The notes beneath the pieces were generated by a model. It did no database searches. It saw only the letters and a list, made by a program, of their open reading frames with translations, and was not told the origin of the DNA. Source: Bryobacteraceae bacterium (GTDB lineage: Bacteria; Acidobacteriota; Terriglobia; Bryobacterales; Bryobacteraceae). From it: DNA of 61,331 nt. The stretch is taken from contig JAICXC010000012.1 in NCBI GenBank assembly GCA_025980665.1, positions 1 through 61,331 on the forward strand, given 5' to 3'. Shown piece after piece: positions 54,804 to 61,331 of this stretch (its first letter is position 1; each line of letters begins with the position of its first letter). Position numbers and translations under genes: made by a program.

Positions 54804-55482
54804 CGTAATGGACCTCATCGAAGAAACGATTGACATACAGCGGAGCGGTGATCGCGACGATCGGCAGCCGGTTGGGATCGGAAACCGCCGGTGCCATCTC
54901 GATGCGAACTGCCGAGGGCATGGTGGGCGCCGCCCATTCACCGATCCAGCTACCTCCGCGAAACTGCGTATCCGGATTCATCTGGAAATAGGAAAACCGG
55001 CAATATGCTAAATGACTCGCGGCCACAAAGGGCTGGGGCGATCCCTGTAGAACGACGCTCTCGCCGCAAAACCCCGCGGTGCTCGCCGGGCCGGCGTAGA
55101 GGCGTTCATACACAATCAACTTCAGAGTGGCGCCCTCGTCCGCAGCAACCTGATATTCGACGATGTGCGGCGCGCCGCGCGAGCCTTCGGCGATCGAATA
55201 CGTACTCACCATTTGGAGCGCCGTGGCCGTGCCCCGAAAGGCATACGGACTCAATTGACCGTTACAACCGGTCCGCGCCGGCATTGCTCCTGCGAGTTGC
55301 AAAGAGAGAATCCGCTGGACGCCCAGCGCCCGGCGATTCTCATCCAGTCGGGTTTGCGTCTTGTTCAGAGAGAGCAGGCCCCCGCGCATCGCCAACAGCA
55401 TGCCGGTGGCGATCGCCGCTACCAGCGTGATGGAGATCATCAGCTCCATCAAAGTAAACCCGGTCTGCCGCCCGTGTCTCAC
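54793..55482 (-). CDS. gspJ: GspJ-like minor pseudopilin
   Basis: 229 residues from a GTG at 55482, one base shared with the stop of the preceding gene. Prepilin signal RQTGFTLMELMISITLVAAI, with cleavage after the glycine. The globular domain holds four cysteines, including those in ARTGCNGQ, AGFCGES and LAYCRFS. The earlier ATG at 55563 would give an 81-base overlap and a non-prepilin head, and is rejected. Confidence 0.88.
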   Translation of the reverse strand: MRHGRQTGFTLMELMISITLVAAIATGMLLAMRGGLLSLNKTQTRLDENRRALGVQRILSLQLAGAMPARTGCNGQLSPYAFRGTATALQMVSTYSIAEGSRGAPHIVEYQVAADEGATLKLIVYERLYAGPASTAGFCGESVVLQGSPQPFVAASHLAYCRFSYFQMNPDTQFRGGSWIGEWAAPTMPSAVRIEMAPAVSDPNRLPIVAITAPLYVNRFFDEVHYDDY

Positions 55483-55904
55483 TAAATCCCTTCTCCCGGC
55501 GGCAAGAGCGACCTGCGGTAGCCTTCGAGAGAAAAGCTGCGGCGCGTGGCGCCATCCATCCACCAGATTTCGAGTTCGATGCGGTCGATGACCCAGTTGC
55601 GCTCTGTCGCCGCGGGAGCGGATTCGATGGGTGTCACACGCGCCCGCCAGCCGGCGGCCATCCCTCCGGCCTCGGCGGCGGAAAAGGGCCCGCCCAAATC
55701 AGCTTTCCGAATCAGTCCATCGTTGACCAGCAGTTCGTCCATCTTGGTGCGCGCAAGAAGCACGGCGCGATCGGCTTGGGTGAGCCGCATAACGTTGCGC
55801 GTAGATGCCGTCAACGCTTCCAGAATGCCGGCTACAGCAATGCCCATAATCATGGTGGCGACCAGCGCCTCCAGGAGCGTGAAGCCGCGTTGATGCGTCT
55901 TCAT
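55482..55904 (-). CDS. gspI: GspI-like minor pseudopilin
   Basis: 140 residues, prepilin signal QRGFTLLEALVATMIMGIAV directly at the start. The C-terminal domain ends IELEIWWMDGATRRSFSLEGYRR as in GspI. ATG at 55904 overlaps the upstream gene by four bases. Confidence 0.88.
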   Translation of the reverse strand: MKTHQRGFTLLEALVATMIMGIAVAGILEALTASTRNVMRLTQADRAVLLARTKMDELLVNDGLIRKADLGGPFSAAEAGGMAAGWRARVTPIESAPAATERNWVIDRIELEIWWMDGATRRSFSLEGYRRSLLPPGEGI

Positions 55905-56386
55905 TGCACGACCTCCGACCGGGGCGAGCCGGTAACCGGATCCACGCTGACCAGGCGCTTACGTCCCCGAAGGGTCGCGATCTCGATCCCGATTCCAGGC
56001 ACCGAGCCGCCGGGATATAGCAGAAAATGGCGCGGCTCCCCTGGATCGATCGAAATCGGCAAGGCCGGCAGCACGGAAACGATGTGGACCAGAGCGGGAA
56101 TCTCCAGGCTTCGCGAAAAGCCTAAGTCGGCCGTGCGGCTTAGCATCATGTTGTCGCGAGGCGACACAATCACCTCGACGGCCTGCTGGCGGCGGTCGGC
56201 GTGATCGAGCGCGATATTGAGGAAGGAGACCATGGCGTCAGACGTGGAGCGCAGCCGCAGTGTATCGAGTCCGGAACTGACCGCCGGAAAGCTCACAGCG
56301 GCAATCATGGCGATCAGCGCCACGACGATCAGCGCCTCGATTAGCGTGACGCCTTTTTGGGTCCGCCTGTGAACCGCAACTGTCAC
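55901..56386 (-). CDS. gspH: GspH-like minor pseudopilin
   Basis: 161 residues. Prepilin signal QKGVTLIEALIVVALIAMIA with valine at +1 instead of phenylalanine. The body follows the GspH pattern (LRLRSTSDAMVSFLNIALDHADRR, EVIVSPRDNMMLSRT). Three bases after gspG, four-base overlap with the next gene. Confidence 0.85.
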   Translation of the reverse strand: MTVAVHRRTQKGVTLIEALIVVALIAMIAAVSFPAVSSGLDTLRLRSTSDAMVSFLNIALDHADRRQQAVEVIVSPRDNMMLSRTADLGFSRSLEIPALVHIVSVLPALPISIDPGEPRHFLLYPGGSVPGIGIEIATLRGRKRLVSVDPVTGSPRSEVVQ

Positions 56387-56389
56387 TGA

Positions 56390-56830
56390 CTACTTGTTGC
56401 TCCAGCTAACGATGTCGTCTCCGCCCTGCTGGCCGTCGGGACCCACCGAAATGATGTCCGGGTCCTCTCCGTGGTCGCCCGGGTATTTGTACTCGTACGG
56501 ACGGCCCCAGGGATCGAGCGGAACGTCTTTCGGAAGATAGGGCCCCGCCCAATTGGGCATTTCACCGGGCTTCTCGCGCAACGCTTGCAACCCTTGCGCT
56601 GTTGTAGGATATGACCCGGTGTCCAGCTTATAAATGCCCAGCGCATTCGTGAAGGAGCCAATCTGCGTTTTGGCGATTTGCTTCTTGGCGTTTTCGCCCT
56701 GGCGGATGACGTTCACAGCCACCAGCCCGGAAATCAAGCCGATGATGGTGATCACCACCAGCATTTCAATCAGCGTGACGCCTCGTTCAGACTTTCTGCG
56801 TTGAATGTTTTTCATATGGCTGGTTTTCAT
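56390..56830 (-). CDS. gspG: Major pseudopilin GspG
   Basis: 146 residues from the ATG at 56830 (ATGA overlap with gspF); an ATG five codons later is possible. Prepilin signal SERGVTLIEMLVVITIIGLI. Characteristic GspG body: YKLDTGSYPTTAQGLQAL, YLPKDVPLDPWGRPYEYKYP and the calcium-loop C-terminus DPDIISVGPDGQQGGDDI. It forms the pseudopilus shaft. Confidence 0.95.
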   Translation of the reverse strand: MKTSHMKNIQRRKSERGVTLIEMLVVITIIGLISGLVAVNVIRQGENAKKQIAKTQIGSFTNALGIYKLDTGSYPTTAQGLQALREKPGEMPNWAGPYLPKDVPLDPWGRPYEYKYPGDHGEDPDIISVGPDGQQGGDDIVSWSNK

Positions 56831-58041
56831 ATAGCAATGTCGTTGATGCTCGTGATGGCCATCATCAGGCTCATGATCAGGCTCCCTACCACTAGGCCCA
56901 TCACCAGGATGATGAGCGGCTCAAACAGCGCCGTGAAACGCCGGATGGCGGTTCGCGTTTCGCCGTCGTAAATATCAGCCATGCGGTTAAACATGGTGTC
57001 CAGATGTCCGGTCTCTTCGCCGACGGTGAGCAGGTGACCCGCAAGCGGAGGAAATTCCCCGGCGCGGGTCAGCGGTCCTGCGATTCCCTCTCCGCGCTTC
57101 ACGCCTTGCGCGACCTGCTCCAGTGTTCCGGACATGCAGCGGTTATTCAGAATGCCTCGCGCGATACCGATCGATTGCACCAGCGGCACGCTGGCGGCGA
57201 CCAGCGTCGACATGGCGCGTGCGAAGCGAGCGGTCTCGGCTTTTCGCAAAGCGTCGCCGAGCAAAGGCATCTTCAGACGAATCGTGTCCCACCACAGGCG
57301 GCCAGCCACGGTGCGGATGTAAATCTGAAATAGAACCAGCGCCGCGAGCATCGCGATGGCCGCGGGCAGCCAATACGCTTGCACGATCGCGCTGACCTCG
57401 AGCAGGATGAGAGTCGGCGTGGGGATTTTCATCCTGGGGTCAGAAAAGATCAACGCGAAGCGCGGGACCACGAAATTCAGCAGCACGAAAATCGATCCCA
57501 GGCCGACCAGACTCAGCAGGATGGGATAAATCAGCGAGCTGACGATGTAACCCCGGAGATCGTCGCGGGTACGTTCGAACTCGGCCAGCCGGTCGAAAAT
57601 CTGGGCCAGTGATCCGGAGGCTTCGCCCGCGCGCACCATGTTGATGTAAAGTTCGGAAAAATGCGACGGGCGCGTGGCCAGGCTCTCCGCCAGCGATTTG
57701 CCGCCCTTGAGGATGCGCATCACATCCATAACCACGGCGCGAAAATCGCCACGATTGGTGAGCTGCGCGACAATCGACAGTGCACGATCGAGCGGCACAC
57801 CTGCGTTGAGCAGCGTGGCGAGTTCCTGGGTGAAGAACAACACGTCCTTGCGGTGGCTGCGGCCGAACGACGGCAGCTTGATCTCGAAGCTGCCACTCTT
57901 TTTATCCAACCCTATGTACACCGGTATCAGGCCTTGCCGGCGCAGTTCGCTGGCCACTACCTTGTCGTTCTCGGCAGTGAGCGTACCGGTGCGGGGCTTG
58001 CCGTCCGAGGCGACTGCGCGGAAAAAGAAGGTCGTCGCCAT
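56827..58041 (-). CDS. gspF: Inner-membrane platform protein GspF
   Basis: 404 residues with two GspF domains (residues about 70-195 and 270-395) and three membrane helices. TQELATLLNAGVPLDRALSI and MSTLVAASVPLVQSIGIARGIL are the two copies of the family signature. Anchors the ATPase GspE; its gene follows gspE after three bases. Confidence 0.95.
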   Translation of the reverse strand: MATTFFFRAVASDGKPRTGTLTAENDKVVASELRRQGLIPVYIGLDKKSGSFEIKLPSFGRSHRKDVLFFTQELATLLNAGVPLDRALSIVAQLTNRGDFRAVVMDVMRILKGGKSLAESLATRPSHFSELYINMVRAGEASGSLAQIFDRLAEFERTRDDLRGYIVSSLIYPILLSLVGLGSIFVLLNFVVPRFALIFSDPRMKIPTPTLILLEVSAIVQAYWLPAAIAMLAALVLFQIYIRTVAGRLWWDTIRLKMPLLGDALRKAETARFARAMSTLVAASVPLVQSIGIARGILNNRCMSGTLEQVAQGVKRGEGIAGPLTRAGEFPPLAGHLLTVGEETGHLDTMFNRMADIYDGETRTAIRRFTALFEPLIILVMGLVVGSLIMSLMMAITSINDIAI

Positions 58042-58044
58042 ATC

Positions 58045-59682
58045 CTAAAACTCTTGTGTAACGCGGATAACTTCATCCGATGTGGTGACGCCGCGAGCGA
58101 CTTTGTCCCAACCATCGTCGCGCAGATTGCGCATGCCGTTGCGGCGCGCGGCGGCGGTGATAATGCTGGCGTCTTCATTCCGCATGATGATCGAACGAAG
58201 CTCTTCATTCAATTCCATTAGCTCGAAGATCCCGACCCGGCCGTGATAGCCGGTTCCGAAACAATGCTCGCATCCCGCGCCTTGGAACGCTTGAATGCGA
58301 TCGCCATTGGGCGCGGTGACCTCGCCCGCCGACTGCCGGCAGTGTGGGCAGATCACGCGGACCAGGCGCTGCGCGAGAACTGCCACCAGTGACGACGTCA
58401 GCAGATAATTCTCGACGCCCATGTCGGTCAGGCGCGTGATGGCACTAGGTGCGTCGTTGGTGTGCAGCGTCGAATACACGAAGTGGCCGGTGAGCGCGGC
58501 GCGAATGGCGATATCGGCAGTCTCGCGGTCGCGGATTTCGCCGATCATGATCACATCCGGATCCTGACGCACGATGTGCCGCAAGCCTCCGGCAAAAGTT
58601 AATCCGATCTGCGGATTCACGTGGATCTGGTTGATCCCGTCCATCTGATATTCCACCGGATCTTCGATGGTGATGATCTTCTTGTCGGTCTGATTGATGC
58701 GCTTGAGCGCGGAGTAGAGCGTCGTCGATTTACCGCTACCCGTGGGTCCCGTTACCAGGAAAATGCCGTGCGGAAGCGATGTGTAGTAGGTCATGCGCCG
58801 CAGCATGTGATCGTCGAAGCCAAGCTTTTCAAGATCGTAAAAATCGCCAGCCGAGCGATCGAGCAAACGCATGACCACGCTTTCGCCGTACAGCGTGGGG
58901 AGAGTGGATACGCGCAAGTCGACCTCGCGCCCTAGTGTCTTGATCTTGATGCGACCGTCCTGCGGGAGCCGTCGTTCGGCGATATTCAGCCGCGCCATCA
59001 GCTTGACGCGCGAGATAATCGCGGCTTTCAGCTCGCGCGGCGGCGAACTCTGATTCGCCAGAACTCCGTCAATCCGGTAGCGGATGCGGAATTCTTTCTC
59101 GAACGGCTCGATGTGGATGTCGCTGGCGCGCTGCTCGACCGCTTGCCCGATCATCGCGTTCACCAGTCGGATCACGGGTGCTTCACTGGCCATGTCGCGG
59201 AGGTGGTCCAGATCCTCCGATTCGCCCACGGGCGAAGCCAGTTCGGCTTCGTTCTTGGCCGTCTGACCGTAGTAACGGTCGATCGAGTCGAGGATTTCCT
59301 GCTCCAGCGCGATGCCAGCCAACACCGTCAGGCCGGTGGACGACTCGACTGCATTGCGAGTCTCGAAATCCAGCGGATCTGCCATGGCAAGTGTGACCGT
59401 GTGGTCGTGCAAAGCAACGGGAAGGCAGCGGAACTGGCGGAGAAATCGCGGGGCCAGGTTTTCCAGCTCGGGCGAGACAGCGGGCGGGCCTTCAAGAGTC
59501 AGCACCGGAACGTGCAACTGCTCAGCGAGGGCCGAGAGTAAATCGCGCATGGCGATGAAGCCCAGATCCACCATGATCTTGCCGAGCTTCTCACCGCCGC
59601 GCTCTTTCTGAATGTCGAGCGCGCGGGCGAGATCGTCCGGAGTGATGAACTTCCGCTCGATGAGGATCTCGCCCAGCCGCAT
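58045..59682 (-). CDS. gspE: Secretion ATPase GspE/PilB family
   Basis: 545 residues. N-terminal GspE/MshEN domains (MRLGEILIERKFITPDDLARAL, residues 1-140). RecA-type ATPase with Walker A GPTGSGKSTT near residue 315, Asp box IIIEDPVEY-like (ITIEDPVEYQM), Walker B DVIMIGEIRDRETAD and His box TLHTNDAPSAI. A zinc-binding CPHC and CEHC pair lies in the C2 domain, as in assembly ATPases of T2SS and T4P. Powers pseudopilus extension. Confidence 0.95.
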   Translation of the reverse strand: MRLGEILIERKFITPDDLARALDIQKERGGEKLGKIMVDLGFIAMRDLLSALAEQLHVPVLTLEGPPAVSPELENLAPRFLRQFRCLPVALHDHTVTLAMADPLDFETRNAVESSTGLTVLAGIALEQEILDSIDRYYGQTAKNEAELASPVGESEDLDHLRDMASEAPVIRLVNAMIGQAVEQRASDIHIEPFEKEFRIRYRIDGVLANQSSPPRELKAAIISRVKLMARLNIAERRLPQDGRIKIKTLGREVDLRVSTLPTLYGESVVMRLLDRSAGDFYDLEKLGFDDHMLRRMTYYTSLPHGIFLVTGPTGSGKSTTLYSALKRINQTDKKIITIEDPVEYQMDGINQIHVNPQIGLTFAGGLRHIVRQDPDVIMIGEIRDRETADIAIRAALTGHFVYSTLHTNDAPSAITRLTDMGVENYLLTSSLVAVLAQRLVRVICPHCRQSAGEVTAPNGDRIQAFQGAGCEHCFGTGYHGRVGIFELMELNEELRSIIMRNEDASIITAAARRNGMRNLRDDGWDKVARGVTTSDEVIRVTQEF

Positions 59683-59702
59683 CTTAAATTATCTGCAACG
59701 AC

Positions 59703-60254
59703 TTAGTTTTCGGTGATCTTAATCACGGCGTCCAGGGCAGCACCCTTGGATTCGAGCAGCTTTCGTTTCGAGGCTTGCAACGTGACCTGGACCGGTACGC
59801 CGGTGGCGTCTTCAAATGAGAATCGCTGAATAATCACCGCGATCATAATCTGCTCATCAGGCGGAATGGTGTCGAGCGAGGTTGCTGCGGAAACCAGAGC
59901 ATCCTTCAAGACCTTCTTCAACTGCGGAACGCGCGCAAGTTTCGTCTTGTGCATCTGCACCAGTTCTTCCTTGGTCGGAAGCGGCTTCATGATCTGAACC
60001 GGCGCATTGACCAGGATCATCTCGGCCGTCAGCACCACGCCCACGCCTTCCAAATAGACCCCGCGAGACAGGCCGATCAGGGTGGAGGTATTGTCGGGCG
60101 TGAAGCGCTGAAGCGTAGCGTCCAGGCTCTTTTCCGCAATTTCCATCTGGACCCGGTTCACGCGTGGAGTTTCACCCGCCGCAGCGTATGCAGCGGACAC
60201 AAGGGTCACATAAATTAAGCCCAGGGGAAGAACAAACGATTTCATAGTTTTCAT
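59703..60254 (-). CDS. Exported hypothetical protein of the secretion operon
   Basis: 183 residues with signal peptide (MKSFVLPLGLIYVTLVSAAYA), AAGGA eight bases before the ATG at 60254. The mature part carries VNRVQMEIAEKSLDATLQRF, GVYLEGVGVVLTAEMILVNA and IPPDEQIMIAVIIQRFSFED. It matches no Gsp or Pil component I know. Lies 12 bases after the anti-sigma gene and 20 before gspE, so it belongs to the unit, perhaps as a periplasmic sensor for the anti-sigma factor. Confidence 0.75.
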   Translation of the reverse strand: MKTMKSFVLPLGLIYVTLVSAAYAAAGETPRVNRVQMEIAEKSLDATLQRFTPDNTSTLIGLSRGVYLEGVGVVLTAEMILVNAPVQIMKPLPTKEELVQMHKTKLARVPQLKKVLKDALVSAATSLDTIPPDEQIMIAVIIQRFSFEDATGVPVQVTLQASKRKLLESKGAALDAVIKITEN

Positions 60255-60266
60255 GACAGAATCCTT

Positions 60267-60734
60267 TTACCGGCTTAGAACCGCGTTGCGATACATGTTT
60301 GCGACTTGCTTATTCCGCACATCGAGCTCTTCGGACATCGCGCGGATCTCCTGCATATGCCGCGCTTCCACTTGCGAAACCGCCTTAGTCACGGCGGCAT
60401 CCACTTGATCCTGGCTCGTGTGCCCCGTCCCCATAAACCCGTGGATCAGAATCGCGACAGCTACCAGGACACCCGCAGCGAAGGTGGGGTTAAATACGCG
60501 CTGCCACCAGCGCGGCTCGAACACTTTGTCCGAGACGAAAGCAATCCGCCGAGGCATCTCTTCCTCGCGCAGCGTCGAGAGGGTATCGAGCGTTAAGCGT
60601 AGTGTGGCCACCTCTTCGTGGCAGATCGAACAGGTGGCCAGATGCGCTTCCGCCTGGCGATGCGCGTCTTGACCAAGTTCGCGCAGCACGTAGGCCTTCC
60701 AGTCGGGTTTCGATTCGGGGGAGACACAACTCAT
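60267..60734 (-). CDS. Membrane anti-sigma factor with zinc-finger domain
   Basis: 155 residues. N-terminal anti-sigma zinc finger with H31, C35, C38 in AHLATCSICHEEV (HX3CX2C). One membrane helix near residues 80-103 (FNPTFAAGVLVAVAILIHGFMG), then a periplasmic helical part (DAAVTKAVSQVEARHMQEI) likely to form a coiled coil. Its start overlaps the sigma-factor stop by four bases, fixing the pair. It would hold the sigma factor inactive until a signal. Confidence 0.92.
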   Translation of the reverse strand: MSCVSPESKPDWKAYVLRELGQDAHRQAEAHLATCSICHEEVATLRLTLDTLSTLREEEMPRRIAFVSDKVFEPRWWQRVFNPTFAAGVLVAVAILIHGFMGTGHTSQDQVDAAVTKAVSQVEARHMQEIRAMSEELDVRNKQVANMYRNAVLSR

Positions 60735-61288
60735 AATTCACCTCGCAAGGCAGCTTTTTGCATGGGAGCTAATGTCGTTTTGAGCAAGTCGAGCGCGGTA
60801 TACAACCGCGACTTCACCGTGGACACCGGGCACTCCAGGATTTCGGCCATCTCTTCGAACTTGAAGCCTTGGTAAACCTTTAGCAGCACGGCTTCCCGCT
60901 GGTCGGGACTTAACCGGCCCAGAGCCGTCTCGACGGCCAGCGAAAGCTCTATGGGAAGCAGACGCGGATTCAGGTCAGCAGGCCGCGGTTCGCCGGCCAG
61001 CTCGGTTTCCGGCCGCTTGCGTCGCAGCATCGAGAACGCCTGGTTGTGCGCGATCCGGAATAACCATCCCGGAAAACGGGCCGGATCGTCCAGCTTGGGC
61101 AGGCTTTGGTAGGCTTTCAAAAACACGTCCTGGCTCACATCCATGGCATCTTCACGATTCGAAACCAGCCGCAGGAGATAGTTAAAGACACGCTTCTCCC
61201 ACCGGGATACCAGGAGGTTATAGGCCTCCACATCCCCGCGCCGCGCTTTGGCGATCAGGTCTGGATCTTCGACTTCGCGAAAGATCAA
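60731..61288 (-). CDS. ECF (sigma-E type) RNA polymerase sigma factor
   Basis: 185 residues from a TTG at 61288 with GGAG seven bases upstream; the frame stays open to the window end, so a start beyond it cannot be excluded. Region 2 is YLLRLVSNREDAMDVSQDVFLKAYQ and RFPGWLFRIAHNQAFSMLRRKR. Region 4 is LSPDQREAVLLKVYQGFKFEEMAEILECPVSTVKSRLYTALDLL. Cotranscribed with its anti-sigma factor and, by spacing, with the whole secretion operon that follows. Confidence 0.93.
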   Translation of the reverse strand: MIFREVEDPDLIAKARRGDVEAYNLLVSRWEKRVFNYLLRLVSNREDAMDVSQDVFLKAYQSLPKLDDPARFPGWLFRIAHNQAFSMLRRKRPETELAGEPRPADLNPRLLPIELSLAVETALGRLSPDQREAVLLKVYQGFKFEEMAEILECPVSTVKSRLYTALDLLKTTLAPMQKAALRGEL

Positions 61289-61331
61289 GTCATCGCTCCA
61301 ATTTCTTGGCTCCGTTCGTAAAGACGCCGTA

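Overview
The window looks like a chromosomal segment of a high-GC Acidobacteriota bacterium, probably of the Solibacter/Bryobacter type. This rests on recognised protein families rather than a database search. It carries two secreted proteins of the acidobacterial VWFA-related type, one long FtsX/MacB-type permease of the acidobacterial orphan-permease type, and a giant secreted protein ending in what looks like the Solibacter C-terminal domain. Around these are ordinary housekeeping genes and many PQQ-type and polymer-degrading secreted enzymes. I see no phage, insertion sequence, integrase, CRISPR array or rRNA. Two tRNA genes are present (Asp-GTC, Gln-CTG).

Layout. 1-1640 (minus): the 5' part of thiC, a 60-residue membrane peptide, an M50 site-2-type protease and a small secreted protein. 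1684-4645 (plus): a PQQ quinoprotein coupled to a c-type cytochrome, then a DUF488 protein. 4651-6569: two VWA proteins transcribed towards each other. 6576-9146 (minus): metX-metW-rluD-like operon. 9269-11931 (minus): a degenerate J-domain protein, an exported DsrE-like protein and an aldehyde dehydrogenase. 12019-16800 (plus): threonine synthase, sulfatase, two small proteins and a PQQ sugar dehydrogenase. 16807-18486: an ECF42-type sigma factor divergent from its DGPF/YCII partner. 18535-22741: tannase-family esterase, TPR protein, GNAT acetyltransferase and a PEP-CTERM protein. 22815-26303 (minus): metK-tig-mdh. 26521-32756 (plus): a GT-C membrane glycosyltransferase, small membrane proteins, then phoH-ybeY-corC-era. 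32772-39692: BON protein, an ABC exporter, purH, an FAH hydrolase and the orphan permease. 39727-42433 (plus): tRNA-Gln, a secreted protein and two unrecognised proteins.

42468-61288 is the most interesting part and is entirely on the minus strand. A tightly packed 14-gene cluster starts with an ECF sigma factor and its zinc-finger anti-sigma factor. It continues through a small exported protein into a near-complete type II secretion / type IV pilus-like machine: E-F-G-H-I-J-K-L-M-C-D, with PilM/N- and PilO-like inner-membrane parts. Most junctions are 4-base ATGA overlaps, so sigma factor and machine are very likely one transcription unit. After a structured terminator-like region come two very large exported, cysteine-containing proteins (738 and 1172 residues), each with its own 3' terminator. 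A reasonable inference is that the sigma/anti-sigma pair controls its own secretion machine and that the two large proteins are candidate cargo or surface partners. No prepilin peptidase gene is in the window.
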